Assembly: GCF_009389715.1 (NCBI RefSeq)
Contig: NC_052397.1
Coordinates: 17,308,129 to 17,372,128, forward strand
Source of the DNA: Phoenix dactylifera
Lineage: Eukaryota > Streptophyta > Magnoliopsida > Arecales > Arecaceae
Direction: 5' to 3'
DNA length: 64,000 nt
Position numbers and translations under genes: made by a program. Shown here piece by piece: positions 1 to 12,845 of this stretch. The notes under the pieces are model-generated. The model was given only the letters and a program-made list of their open reading frames with translations, made no database searches and was not told where the DNA came from. Each line of letters starts with the position of its first letter. The stretch's first letter is position 1.

Positions 1-278
1 CCTTTTCTTGAACAATATATTCATGTGGACAAAACCCTCCTTATTCTTCATGCTTTGAGCCTCAGTGAGAATCATGAAGACTGAGGATAAAAGAATTCAA
101 GAAAAAAAATAGAAATCTTGTCCCAAAGTAAGATATTCAACAAAGACAGCTTTTTGAAAACGCCTTAGTCTAACAATGACCATGAAAGAGTGGTAAGTTA
201 ATTAAGCAACATTGTTGAATATATTTTTTGACTTTTAAGATAAAATTGCATTCATTAAACAAGGAAGGTATTCCAAAC

Positions 279-2294
279 CTGAGGAATGACTCCAATTTCA
301 AGCAGTAGAGGGCCAAGAATGAAGCCACCACCAGAACCAAGGAGTCCCCCAACAGTGCCACCAAGGAGGCCACAGAAGGCACATAAGAGCAGCTGCCACC
401 TACGAAACTCAATGGAGGCCTCACAAACACATTCCCAGTTCCCACACATCCTCCTCTCCCTGCTCTCCCTCCACAATTTTGCTGCCTCCCATCCAAAAAC
501 GCTCAAGGCAATTGGAAACTGTCAAGTTAATCAAATTAAACAAGAAATTACTAACTAATCCTTTTTAATTACAATAAATTATTATTTTTATAATATAATC
601 ATTGTAGAGAAATTAAAAGTAATACAGATGAATAAGAGAAATTAGGCAAATTAGTTGAGGTTGAGGTCCCCCACCTGCAAGATATTGACCACCCAGTAGA
701 AAGGACTGCAGACTTCTGAATTGTTCTGCGGCCACACCAAATCATTGTGAGTAATTCATTCAAGAGAGAAAAATGAGGGTAGAAAAAGGAAGGAATCTGT
801 CAGAATATAGGTAAAGAACAAGAGAAACTGAGTTAAAAGCTTAGGAGTGTTGCCTTTAGGATTTGGAGGAGCAGGAAAGAGGACCAAACAAGCATCAGCA
901 CCAAGATCCCCTTCCACCTTATGTTGAAGAGCAATATATCCTTGAAAAATTAAAGAAAATAATTCAATTAACCAATAAACAGATAGATGATACTGTGTCA
1001 TATGAGTAGTTTAGTGTTTTTTCTCTTGTTTCAGATATATGAATTTTTTCACTTACAAGTCCTGATTTCTCTGGCTGAGGAAGTAGAGGCCTGTATTCTG
1101 AATCAATGATAACTGCTTCAAAAAAAAAAGCGTTAAAATCAAATCAAGCAATTGGAATGGCTAATTGGTTAAGCATCTATAACATTGGTTCCTTTTTGTA
1201 AAAAAGGGAAGACTAACCATCATTTCCATTAAATTCAGACTTGGCCTCCTGCTCTTGCTTCTCCATCTCCATCTGCACTCGGTCATAGATTTACGGGTCG
1301 ATTAAGAACTACAGTTCAAAAAGAATCAATCTTCTTCTTGCTAACATTACTCTCCAACTTCTGAGAAAAGAAAAGAAGAAACAAACAGACCTTGAGCATG
1401 GTTTCCTGCTTCCACATCTCAATTCCCTTGAAGAAAGACCTTGATGAAGTACCTAAAGTATTTACAAACATCATTGCCATTAACTACATGTTCATCATTA
1501 CCATCTTTTGTATCTGACTATTAGTATCCTGCAGAAGAACTTAAGAGGTTCGGAGTCTGAAAACTAACCCAAGAAGAGAAAGATAATGAGAACAGTGATG
1601 AGCCAGTAGGGAAACACTACACTTAGCTCTACACCGATAGTGATTCCCAGCATGAGCATGGGCTGGAACAGCAGCGCCAGGTTGTAGTCTATGATCGGCA
1701 CCTCCTTCGAAGGATGCGATACCCGAAGATTGTACCACACCGACGATGCAGACGCTCCCATGATCATACCTAAGAGACAAAGAAACAAAAAACGATCATA
1801 CGCATAACAAGCCTTGTCGGCATGATCCACTGTGATCCAGCACCGAAGAACTGTAAAAGCATACATTTTGAGAGGGCGGCGGCAGCCTTGGTGTCGAAGC
1901 CGACGATGAGATTAAGCATGGGGACGAAGATGCCACCGCCCCCGACACCGCCCACCGTGCCGAAGGCTGAGCCCAAGAAGCCAATGATCGTCGCCAAGAT
2001 GGTCCTCCAATTCAACTCCAGCTCCTGTTTGTCCAGTCCCACATCAAACACCTTGTCACAATATCGCATAGGACAGGTGGAAAAGAATGGAAATAAGAGA
2101 TCAAGAGTCCTCACCGGCCAAACTCTGGTGTCCTTGGACGAGGCAGCAAGGAGGTTGCTTTGAGATCCATCGGAAGAATATTTGCTAGAGACGAAGAAAG
2201 CGGCGGCTATGGCTATAGAGGAGGCGGCAAGGAGATAAGAAATGAATCCCTTGGTGCCGCTGCTGTTGATGAAGCCATAGCTAATGCCATCCAT
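279..2294 (-). CDS. Sulfite exporter TauE/SafE family protein, partial (exons 1-9)
   Basis: A multi-pass membrane protein of the TauE/SafE family, proposed anion (sulfite/sulfonate) transporters; the plant substrate is not known from sequence. Exons I assemble: 2294-2115, 2024-1865, 1769-1569, 1452-1391, 1272-1218, 1112-1057, 940-854, 725-675, 518-279. All joins keep frame and give 364 residues. Seen: an N-terminal hydrophobic stretch (residues 16-36); the glycine-rich half-repeat [13 protein letters not shown] in exon 2; hydrophobic segments in exon 3 ([31 protein letters not shown]); a charged cytoplasmic loop in exons 4-6; and the second glycine motif [13 protein letters not shown] in exon 9. 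The C-terminal membrane segments that normally follow IPQ are absent, and positions 1-278 look like intron, so the gene continues past the left edge. Start: ATG at 2294, before a conventional N-terminus. Intron 7 appears to use a GC donor (853-852). Intron 1 (2114-2025, 90 bp) is in frame and stop-free. Confidence 0.9.
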
Positions 2295-5200
2295 CAGACT
2301 TGAACAAAACTCCTCCTCTCGTTTTACGAACTCAAAACCCCTCCGTTTTTATCCTTCTTCTTGTGTTTGGACTCTTCTTGCAGGATAAGAGTTTTGGAAG
2401 AAGACTCCTGTGGATTGTGGAGAACGGGAGGGGAAGGAGAGTCCTACTCTTAGAGAAAATATGCCGATGGAAGGAGGTAAGGAGGAAATATTTATAACTG
2501 GAAGTAACGTCATGCATTAGTTTATTTCCTATCTTGGCGTCTAAAATTTAGGGGTAAGTGAAATTAAGTAAGGTAATTAAGAGGAGGGAGGGGGCCAGCA
2601 AAGCGTGGTCCGCGTGGTTCCGCGGTTTGCCAGCAAAGCGGTTGTGGCGGCACATGCTCCTCTTGTCACATTATCGCAACTGTTCATATGCATACGTCCA
2701 ACTGTATTTATTTATATTTTCACTTTCTTCTCAAATATTATATTATATTATGAACTTGTATTATTTTAAATTTTTGTTTTTGATTGAATTTTTATTTTAA
2801 TTTTTTAATATATATAAAGATTATGACCATTTGAATTTAGAAGCGAAAGACAACTAAAACTCGTCCTCGTGATGGTTTGATGTAAGACGGGTCTGCATCA
2901 TAAGGTGTACATCGTATATTGAAGCTTAGAATACATAGATTGCACATGCTCAAGCTATAAAAAAAAAAATTATTAAGTGGTTCAGATCTACTAGAATCAC
3001 ACTTAAAATATAGTACTAACTTTTCAAGCTAGAGCCCCACGATATGTACTAACTTTTCACACTTGTTTGTCGATCCATGACTCCTCTTTAATATAATAAA
3101 AATATATATACAATACTTATCCAGATCATAACAAAAAATCTCTTAAAATTCCACCTATGAAAATTATATTATGGTTCTGGTGGAACCTAAGTAACTTCTA
3201 CCTTTTATGGGGTGAGTTTTCTCAAAAAAAAAAAGTAAAAAATGTATATATATTAAAAAAAAAGCAAATGGACCCCCCCTCTTCCTGTCACAATTTAGTC
3301 TTCCATATACCCCTAAAGTTTTATATAGATAAAGACAAATAGAGGAGGGCATTACCTCTTCAAATTCTCTTTCTCTTTCTCTTCCATGGTGGAAAATGTA
3401 CGAGCTCCATGTCCACCTCAATTTATGTAGGCGATCGCCGTCTTACATCCATCATTTATTCCTTGCCAAACAAAACGCTTTCTCCCATATATTTTGTTTG
3501 GCTTCATTCCAACAACCGATCATCCGATCATCCTATTTACAAGGGGTATGCAATTATTTGAACACTACTACCAATCAATTTTTTTCTTTTTTCTTTCTTT
3601 CTTTTTTTTTGGTGCTTCCAAGTGGAATTCTGCTATCCGTAGAATCTGGTCGACCGTTTTTAGATAAGCAAGTGCAGATCTTGGTTTAGATCTTGGTTTT
3701 TTAACGATATTAGATATTTTCTAGATAGATATATCATGTTCTTGTTCAAACTTTTAGTTTAAATTGAAATAACCTAGAGCTTGGTATGCAACAAATTAAA
3801 GGTCGAAACAAGTGGCCAGAAATCAACGTATATCACTGTTTTGGCTGCTAAAATTCAAGTGGTCAACGGTCCCAATCAAGAGTAACGTGAGACAATTTAA
3901 GGGACCAAACCGAACATTGCATTATTGCTTGATGTACGTCGCAGTATAATCCATTATACATGAAGCGGGTACAAGGAACAGTTGATGCATGTGGCAATAT
4001 AGTTTATCAGACAAAATCATTAATTTGTACACCATTTTCATTATGTTTATCAGAAATGAGATTTAATTTTTTTTATTTTATTCATGACTATTTTATATAC
4101 AAGTTGAATCTAGAGCGACTAAATATAGTAGAATATAATAATAAAATTTCAAAAACTTGATACAACATAATATAATAACAGAATTTTATAATTTGGTATA
4201 AATATTAAAATTGAAAATCACATCAAGATCCATAATTTTTGAATATTGCTCTGAGCTGATATATTAAGATTGTTCATGCAATATATAGCAACCATGATAT
4301 CTAAAATAGTACGCGACTATGATATTGTCAAATTTTACTCAAAAAAATTTTTCTATCCCAAAAACATTGGGTTCTACGGGTGCAAGGTTTAATTATGTTT
4401 ATAAGCTAGTGGTGCAAATATTGACGGGTCAAACAAATTGGAAATTGAGGTATATGAATAACGTGTCTATTTATGATTGTTTATCTTAATGATACCTACA
4501 AACAAAGAGCTTGTTGAACAAATACTTGATTTTGATTAGTCCTTCCTGTATGGATGTCACATTTGAGCAAAAGGACCCGGTAAAAGCAACATCAAATGGA
4601 CAATTTCCTGCCTACAGCCACCATTACACATAGAAAGGGACCGACATGGACGGGCCACGCAACAAAATTCCATGGGTTTATGTATTATTGTGATGTGTCA
4701 TCAAGATTCTTGCAGGCATGACTCTCATTTACAATGTCTTCATCAACCGTTCCAATAATTTGTGGTTGTATGGCCTATTGAATTATAAGCGCTTTTGATA
4801 TTATATGTGGTCTAGCATCATATATGAAGGTAGCTAATCTATCTATGAAATGGCTCTAGTTCTAGCTAGCATTTATTTGTTATGTCTTGATCAAATATAA
4901 GGGACATGTCACACATGCCTTATGCTAGTTGTAGTTTCACAAATGTTCGGGGCTCACAAAAATAATAGATCTCATAATGTAGAGACAATGAGAGATAAGT
5001 TATTCTAGTTGTGCCATAGATTACAACATGTTGATGAGTGAGTCTTATATGTGCATTACAATAGCTATATATATATATATACACACACATACGTGTACGT
5101 ATACATCCATACATATCCATCTATCTATGCATACATACATACATATATACATATACACATACATAGAATACATATATGAGAGAGATGGACTATGCTTTTC

Positions 5201-7472
5201 TCTAGAATATTTACTTTTTTCGATGTCAAAATAAATAATAAAATATCTAAATTGAAGGTTCACACCATTCATCATTATATATATATATATATAACATATG
5301 CATATATGTAAGTGTATGCCTGTGTATGTCTGCGTGTTAAGTTTCCACATGCATAATCATATATATGTATGAATAAATTCACAACAAACCTCTCAATAGT
5401 ACATTTACTAAAAATAAATAAAAAAAAATGCTACTGCAAAATTTATTTTGAGGTGTGGCGTTTGGCAGGCTTGCTCGAAATTATATGGCCTGTTTGATAA
5501 ACCGAAAGGGTGCCGATATGCTCACCTAATAATCTTTCTGCAGTAGGTGTAAATCCAGTTTTTCAGCACCATAAACAATAGTAGATGGTTTGTCATGAAT
5601 AAAATATTTACCAAAACTTAAAATAAAATTAAAAAAAAAACAGGGAGTCCAACGGTCGAGAAAGGTTTTTCGTGAGTCAATGCATTTTCCATATTGAAAA
5701 TAAGATGATCGCTACCTTATCAGTGTTTGATTATTTATCTAGGAGCTATCTGCCTAAAATATATGCACTAATTATTTGAAGATTCTATAGCTGATCAAAT
5801 GGTAGGTCATATAAACAGTACTGTTGTTTGGATAGTGAACGTAGGTTTGAATAAGCATAAATTATTTATTTATATTGTATCTTCAGAAAAAATAAATTAT
5901 TTATTTATGTAGAGTCAGTAGTTGAGTTTGCGAAATAATCTATTTAGAGGGAAAAAAAACCCCTCTTCAAATCGTTCGTCCCACCTAAGATGCAGTGCCT
6001 TGTGAGACCTACCTTCCATGGTAGGTGTATCGATCATATGGACCCCATCATCTATCACATATGTTCTCGTACCCCTCCACCAAACTAAAATACATAAACA
6101 CTATAAGATGTGCGTATCTTATGAGGCAACAATTTTCTTATCACATGACATGAGATGATTATTATAGATGGTTAATGGTGGAACTACTAAGCAATGTTTG
6201 CAAGTCTTTGAAAAACAAAAAAAAAAAAATCTTCCCATGCGTAAATATATAACAGGGGCCTAAAATATATTTTTAAAAGATATATTCCCTACTCCAAATG
6301 TTATTTCTTTAGAATATGGCAACCTAGAAGTTATAACTCCCCTATCTTTGATGAAAAAATAAACTCAAAGGTCTCTCTCTACGCAATTACTTACGGCAAG
6401 TAAATAAATTCAAATATTTATGATTATTCAGATCTTGCAGATTATGCTTACATTGCTGTCATCCAACTGCCCCAAAGTTAAATACAAAGAAAAATAAAAC
6501 CAAGTTGGAGTTGAGGGACTCTGCATGGAGGAGAGTGGGAACTGCTTCAGATGGTGTTGGACTTCAATTAATAGCAAAACCCCACCACCCATGAATCAGT
6601 TCATTACTATAAAGCTTTATCTTCGGATCATAATAATTAATTTCTTTACTACAAGTGACCTATAAATTCATAAGCCTGAAGGGGTTTGCAATTTGGTTTG
6701 GTATTATACAGGAAATAATCAAATATGGATTTATATGTAAAATTTGGTTGCTTGAAAAGATCAAGTGGCGGTGGGTTCGCTCGAGAAAAGCAGAGAGGGG
6801 TCAATGGGTTTGCTTGGCACAAAAAAATCGGTCTGTCACATGTGAAGAAGTGATTGATGTGATCTTTTAGTGCGACTCATGAAAGCTATTTGAGCAATAA
6901 GTTGCAATCCCAGCATTATAGGGCCTGAAGACTATTTGTAATATTGGAATTTATGAATTAATTCATATAAATGTTCATCCTAACTCAAGGGAGCCGCATT
7001 TATTAAGGAGAAGCCAATTAGAATTATGAACTTGAATCCAAAGAATGTAAATTGTTGAACTAGGCTATAGTTTAAACAGTCCAATGGATGATAACAAGAT
7101 TAGTATTCCTGATAAGATTTCTTTTTTTTTGCCAAGCGATTCCCTTAGGAAAGATTCTTTGGCAATTTTTTTTACTATTTGTTTCTTTTTGGAGCAAAAA
7201 GGTGACAGAGATTTGGGATTTTCTGGAATTTGAACTTGAAACAAACAAGTCTTGCAAAACATCACCCATTGTCCACGTATTGTAAGACTGTAGGTGTTTA
7301 AACAAGCTAGGGACATTTGCACCCTAGTTTTCTTCAATCATTTGTTCCATGATACCAATTTCATCAGCAAATTCCGGAGAATGTGGATTCAACTGATCCA
7401 TTCTATCTTTTCTAGTTGCCACTATTATGAGTTATTTGTGGTGGTCAAGATGCTGATATCAATTGAGCCCCC
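2295..7472. other. Intergenic, AT-rich, no gene recognised
   Basis: The first few hundred bases are the likely promoter and 5' UTR of the minus-strand TauE/SafE gene. The rest is AT-rich with poly-A/T runs. Mixed (AT)n/(AC)n/(ATAC)n low-complexity sequence lies at about 5068-5170, and an (AT)n run at about 5275-5293. Open frames are short and resemble no family I know. I see no RNA gene. Confidence 0.6.
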
Positions 7473-7609
7473 TGTAAGAATCCGTGTGGACATATATTTA
7501 GTCTCATATTGGTTATTTGTTAGATAAATCTTGGGTACTTATACAGGATCAAGAAACTCAAATAATACCTTCCAACTAGCCATCTTAGATGAGGTCCTAA
7601 ATTGTTACA
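7473..7609 (+). repeat. Solo LTR of the TRIM family at 9519-9943
   Basis: A 137-bp unit starting TGTAAG and ending TTGTTACA. It is recognisably the reverse complement of the two terminal repeats at 9519-9655 and 9806-9943, and is in the orientation in which LTRs begin TG and end CA. The flanking 5-mers CCCCC (7468-7472) and CCTCC (7610-7614 region) match at four of five positions, as expected for an old target duplication. No internal domain follows, so it is called a solo LTR. Internal landmarks shared with the other copies are the track around AGTCTCA and the GGTACTTATACAGG-like block. Confidence 0.6.
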
Positions 7610-8159
7610 CCTCCACAAGTGAAGTTTAAGGTAATGCCCTATAGCTAGTTGGCCAAGGTATCTTTCTCTCTCTTTTTTTATGTGCAAAAAATCATAATAA
7701 GGATTGAAGTCCAAAGCAAGATAAAAAAAAGTACATGCACCCGACCAGAACAAAGAACAGTACACCAACAAAATCATTGGCCCCTCAAAGGATACCATCT
7801 TTTGCCTCCTTGCGAATTCCCCAACTCAAGGCAAGGGATCAAACTGCAAGGATACATTCCATCCCATATTTCTTGGATTCATGCGGATTATGTTAACAAG
7901 CAGCCAAAGGTCGTATAAAAGAGAGAACCAATGAGAGAGGCTGGTGAGAAAGACAGGGTGGCGTAACGCGGCCAGCATTGCAAATAACCTATTTAAATAT
8001 CCAAGTTCTCTTTTCAGGAAAATTTAATATCAAGGGACTCTGCAGCTTAAAATTGTTCCCTATCTTTAACCAATTAATATAGTGTTGACAGGGCATGCTT
8101 TGAATAATCCATTTCTGTGAATTGCACCAATAACCTAACATGTTGGCAAGATAAGTGAA

Positions 8160-8719
8160 AGGAAAAGATGATAAAAAGAGGTTTTGATTGCAATATATTG
8201 CACCAACAACCAATGAGAAAACCTGCAAATCAGTTGATTGCAGTTATCTGTTGGAAAATATGGAAGGAACAAAATGGTCAGATTTTTTTAAAGAAATCAT
8301 GTTCTATTTATTGTGTTTTGCAGAAAATCTTATCAACCTTCTTCAGTTGAAAGCATTTGTATTCAAAAAAGTTGGTTGATCATCATCTCAAATTTTAGAA
8401 TAACCTCGCAACATTGGCGTCGTGTGTTGAGAGACGTCGATTTATCATTTAGAAAAAAGCTGACTCACATCAGGATACAGAGCTCATATAGTTGTACATT
8501 GAAGATACAGAGATCTTTCAAATCACTTATAACATTGTTCAGCTTGTTGAATAGCTTAACATGTCTACTTACATACCACTATCTTTTGTAAAAAAATTTA
8601 TTGCTCTTTTATATTTTTTTTGTTTGTAAATTTTTTTTAAATAATTTCTATAAACTTCTGTTTTTCTAATAAAGATCGGATGGTTTTGCCTCCCTCTTCA
8701 TCGGAAAAAAAAAAAAAAG
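8160..8719 (+). mobile_element. LINE 3'-end remnant with poly(A) tail
   Basis: Around 8234-8350 the plus strand encodes VICWKIWKEQNGQIF followed by KSCSIYCVLQKI. This matches the region after the zinc-binding reverse-transcriptase C-terminus of plant non-LTR elements (W-IWKERN-RIF pattern). The next approximately 350 bases are T/A-rich 3' UTR-like DNA, and the element ends in a run of about 14 A at 8705-8718, just after TCTTCATCGG. The frame is broken and most of the element is missing, so it is a 5'-truncated dead copy. The left boundary is approximate. Confidence 0.6.
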
Positions 8720-9513
8720 AACTAATAAATCTGATGGTATGATACATGGACAGATGGATGTGTTGAATAGCATCCAATTGGACTGGAGGATGGTGACAGT
8801 GTCTCCCAAGTCTACCATTCCATCGCTAATTGTGATTGCGATAGGCGGTGATGTGATGCAGACCACATCGAAGATGGTGAGAATTAATTTAGAGCATTGC
8901 TTCTTATTTCATTTCATGCTCGCCGATCATAAGCTAATCGGGATGTTACTGTTGAGTTGTCCCTTGTGTACTAAGCTAGCAAAAAATTGAATCATTTCTT
9001 GATTCATTTGTGTTCATCATCTTCTTGCATGCGCCATGTGCCATTTCACTTGTAGTTTCTTCTGATCGAAGAAACTGCATATGTTGGTTGGGGTTATTAC
9101 ATGGGGAAACTAGGAAGAAATATTTAAGGGAAATTGTCCCCACAATATACGAGCACAGAACAAGAGATTTTGCTTAAATTTAGTTGCATGCGGAGTCGCA
9201 TGCTCCGGTTTCCTGCTAGCATTATTCAAGTTAGATTACATAAAATGGTGTTTGGCGTGAAAAATGGATGTAATTGCATGCTCCAGACATTCTTGAAAGA
9301 TTATATTCATATGTTTCAATGTTGCGGCCGGATGTTTTCAATCGCCATTATCCCTAAAGCACATCCAATTCACCACCCATGCGTTTCTCCACAAAATATT
9401 AGAGATACGCTTAGTTTCATGGTCCGATGCAAATTTTTTTTTGCCATATATCATTGGATCGAATTTTTCACTGCATGCAATTTACACCATAGATAGCAGT
9501 ATAATTTTGAATA
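8720..9513. other. Spacer, nothing recognised
   Basis: Between the LINE poly(A) tail and the TRIM element. Only short frames without family resemblance are present; the longest (9134-9496, plus) has no recognisable motif. Confidence 0.5.
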
Positions 9514-9518
9514 GCTAA

Positions 9519-9943
9519 TGTAACAACTCAGAATCTCACCCAAAATGGCTAGGTGGAAGGTATTATTCGAATTCCTTAATTCTGCATAAGTATCCAAGGT
9601 CTATCCTGCGAATAACCGATGTGAGACTAAACACACGCCCACTCGGATCCTCACATACTCCTCCCGTTCAAGCCTTGATGTCCTCGTCAGGCTAAAATTT
9701 TAAATCTATTTAAATTTAATCACAAACATTTCGATCGACTCATGGTTTGCCCCAATAGATTCGTGTTACAGTGTCTCCTATTCCACATAGGTTATGGGCT
9801 GAGTCTGCTTAACAACTCAAACCTTATCCAAAATTGCTAGTCGGAAGGTATTATTTGGATTTCTTGATTCTGTATAAGTATCCAACATGTACCTAATAAA
9901 TAATCGATGCGAGACTAAACACACGTCCGCTCGGATTCTTACA
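9519..9943 (-). mobile_element. TRIM (terminal-repeat retrotransposon in miniature), complete
   Basis: A 425-bp element bounded by two direct repeats of about 137 bp (9519-9655 and 9806-9943, roughly 75-80% identical by eye). It is flanked by a perfect 5-bp target duplication GCTAA at 9514-9518 and 9944-9948. Orientation is minus: read on that strand the LTR starts TGTRAGRATCC, and the purine-rich stretch GGGAGGAGTA abuts the left (3') LTR as a polypurine tract should. The internal 150 bp codes for nothing. TRIMs are known as non-coding LTR elements mobilised in trans. I could not assign the primer-binding site to a specific tRNA. The divergence between its LTRs suggests an old insertion. Related solo LTRs sit at 7473-7609 and about 24020-24164. 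Confidence 0.75.
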
Positions 9944-9948
9944 GCTAA

Positions 9949-10660
9949 TGCATCATTTGATCATGAAGACATATAACTACCCAACGGAATATACATCATG
10001 TGACGTACATAACAGTACATCTTGCATGCTCCACTAGGCAGCAACGCCCGAAGCAGCTTTGGTCGGCCTGTATCACATCCAAACCCATCATCCCTCTTCT
10101 GATGCCCTGCACTTGATGTCACATCAGCATCCATATGATGTGGCTTTCTTGGAGGTTTTGGAGGTCATGAAAGTTGGATGTATTCAGCATTAGTTGTTCC
10201 GTCCCTTATGTCTCGGAGGCAATGAGTTGGATCGGACCAACCATATGTCTTTAGTACCTAAGCTGGGCCCCAGGTGTCAATCGATATGACCACAGCCAAT
10301 GCGATTCGAACACGGTCGCAATCCAGTTGTATAAGCGGAGTGATACGATTGCAAGGCAGATCATTTTCCATTGGCCCCAGCTCAACATCACATTCTATGT
10401 GCAGTGCATTGAATTTGATCTCATGACTTTACATGCCTCAATTTGTTAATTAATTGAACTTAGTCCAAAATCATTGCTCCTCTTTTTGTTATTTAGAGTA
10501 TTAGGTGGATGGATGTCCAAGCAAAATTATTCGAGTCATCTTTTTATAGTCCCTATGATAAGAGTAATTGCAACATGTATATTCCATGACTTACGTATCC
10601 CGATATGTGAACTCCTTTCCATCGGCTATCTCTTGCCATATCTATTCTTGTCGCTAACGT
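9949..10660. other. Spacer, nothing recognised
   Basis: Mixed-composition DNA between the TRIM and a LINE reverse-transcriptase scrap. No open frame with family resemblance and no obvious repeats. Confidence 0.45.
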
Positions 10661-10664
10661 GCTA

Positions 10665-10910
10665 TCTAAACTTCGCAGGTGGGCTAGGGCCATTTGTCTA
10701 ATTGAAGGTATCGGTTGCGAACTTTGTTTTTTAAATATTAAAAGTTTTCATTTTGTAGACGATGCACTATCTTTTTGTGCCAAAAAGAGAGAATCTGTGA
10801 TTGTAGTGAAAATGCTTCTACTTGCCTTTGAGATTGCAGCTCGGTTGACGATCAATGTCCACAAAAGCTCCTTACTATACATCAATATAAAAGAAAGGCA
10901 AGTAATATGA
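10665..10910 (+). mobile_element. LINE reverse-transcriptase fragment
   Basis: The plus strand encodes SFHFVDDALSFCAKK, then a segment ending AFEIAARLTINVHKSSLLY. In plant non-LTR reverse transcriptases the catalytic F-A-D-D box is followed about 30 residues later by FE-xSGLxINxxKS. Here the box reads FVDD. The fragment covers only the palm subdomain and is flanked by unrelated DNA, so it is a small dead remnant. Confidence 0.6.
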
Positions 10911-11424
10911 TCAGATCCCAAAAAAAGGATGAATTTTCTCTCAAAATAAATTTAAAACAAAAATGAAGGAATTTTGAAAGTAGGGCTTATGTCTCTTTTT
11001 CTTATCTTCTAAACTAAGATACATAGCCTCTATTTATAATACTAGTGAGGTTCTACCTTATACAATTTGGGTTGAATTTCTCTTCTAATTCAAATAAGAC
11101 TAGATCTCCAAAAATAGATAAAAAATAAAAATTCTACAGAAGGTAGATCTCGACTTCCAAAAGTACATGCTTCCAAGGATAACCTGACAAACATCCAAAA
11201 AAACTACTTCACAACTTACCTCGTCAATATGCATCTCAATTATGGCGAATTTGAAGGTACACAACTCGGTAATCTTCAACTTAATATCTTTCTGAACCAA
11301 TCGAGAGGGTAGAGGCTTGGATGAGATTAGGTCTGCAATTCTAGCTTCTGAACCAAATTTCAAAGATGAGGTTCTTCTAACTTTCAAGATCTACAGTAGC
11401 CTCGATGATGCTCTGCTTCATCTG

Positions 11425-12016
11425 GATCTTCAAGTGATTCACAGAGACATCAAAGCTAGTAATGTATTGCTCGATAGCGAATTTAATGGAAGGCTAGGTG
11501 ATTTTGGCCTAGCTAGATTATATGATCATGGGACTGATCCCCGAACCACCCATGTCGTTGGAACTATGGGGCTATATTGCACCAGAGCTTTCTAAGACCA
11601 GCAAGGCCACCACTAGGTCTGATGTGTTTGCTTTTGTAGCACTTGTCCTTGAGGTTGCTTGTGGGAGAAGGCCAATCGAGCCAAGTGAACAAGCAGAGGA
11701 GCAGATTTTGGTGGACTGGGTGTTTAAGAATTGGCGAAGGGGAGCTATCCTTGAGACAAGCAACCCTAGAGCAGAAGAAATGAAGCTGGTTTTGAAGCTT
11801 GGATTACTTTGTTCACACCCCATGCCTGCAGCTAGGCCGAGCATGAGGCAAGTGACACAATTCTTGGAGTGTGATGTTCCCCTCCCTGAGCTATCACATA
11901 TTGATCCAATTGCTTGCAGCTTGGTGTCAATCCCAAGTGAAGAGTCTGGTAATTACAACATTATGCTGTATCCTTCCTTAGTGACTGTCGAATTAGTTCA
12001 ATCCATTGGTGAGTAA
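11425..12016 (+). pseudogene. L-type lectin receptor kinase pseudogene (kinase C-lobe only)
   Basis: Starts abruptly at the catalytic loop ([14 protein letters not shown], from about 11433) and continues through [16 protein letters not shown] to the C-terminus. Lectin, membrane and kinase N-lobe parts are missing. Near 11570 one extra G in the run after ACTATG throws the frame, and the sequence resumes in the next frame at YIAPEL. Further on, about seven codons are missing between LET and AEEMKLVLKLGLLC compared with the intact copy at 19915-21900. Wording such as YDHGTDP, THVVGT and CSHPMPAARPSM makes it a sister of the two intact kinases downstream, left over from the same tandem expansion. 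Confidence 0.85.
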
Positions 12017-12845
12017 ATCAAAATCTTATTCTAAGTACCCTTGTTTAATCTCCATATGGTTAAAATGTCACTGTTCTGTTTCTCTTGAGGCAATCTACTA
12101 CCATATTATATGTATTGTTGGCTTGTTATTTACAGCTAAATTAACTTTGTTTGTTAAGTATATGAACATCATTTCCTCGAATGATCTTGCCTCTTGTATG
12201 TGCTGTAAATCTTTTCGTTTTGATAGTGCAATCCAAGGCTATTGGATTATAGGGTTCAAATAAAAAAGGCTAGTGGGCTACACACAAATGAGAACCAGCC
12301 CCTGACCAGGGCTGAACTGCAGCCAACAACGCACCAACTACTTCGCAATCAATCCTTGCCCGTTCCGGATGGAAGTGGGCCTTCTTGTACTGGGTCCGGA
12401 ATGCTGGTGACCTTATAAACTCATTTTAAGAAAAAGGAATAAGAATCGAAATGGAATGGATTTTTTTAAATTAATACATTTTATTTTAATATTTTGGTAT
12501 TTTCTCTGTCATTGTAATTCATAATTTTATTATACCCTTGCGGTGTTACTATGAAGGAGAGATGGAAACGACTAAAATAGTACTATTAATATCAGAGCAT
12601 TGATCAGAGAGGGGATGGTTAGGGCTTCTTTTTCTCGTATTGTCTGGCCGAACTTTGTCGTGTTTGGACCTGCTTATCTCCTTCTTCCATTTTTATTATT
12701 TCTATTTTTTTGAGGAGTCAATAGGCACAGTGTGGCTGAAGGAATTTATTGCTGAGTAGAGTAGAGAGAGTTTATAAGGAGAGGAAGAGGAAAAGAAAGA
12801 AGAGAAAGAAACCAAAAAAAAAAGTACAAGACAACCGGCAAATTG
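12017..12845. other. Spacer after kinase pseudogene, nothing recognised
   Basis: AT-rich DNA with no coding resemblance. The first part may be the former 3' UTR of the pseudogene. Confidence 0.4.

Noticed and set aside
1..278. Search for the next TauE/SafE exon at the left edge
   Set aside because: No reading resembles the expected C-terminal membrane segments; treated as intron.
1822..2163. Plus-strand frame opposite the TauE/SafE gene
   Set aside because: Antisense shadow of exons 1-2, whose minus-strand reading has the conserved glycine motif.
5028..5350. Tyr/Ile/His-rich frames on both strands
   Set aside because: Products of AT/AC low-complexity DNA.
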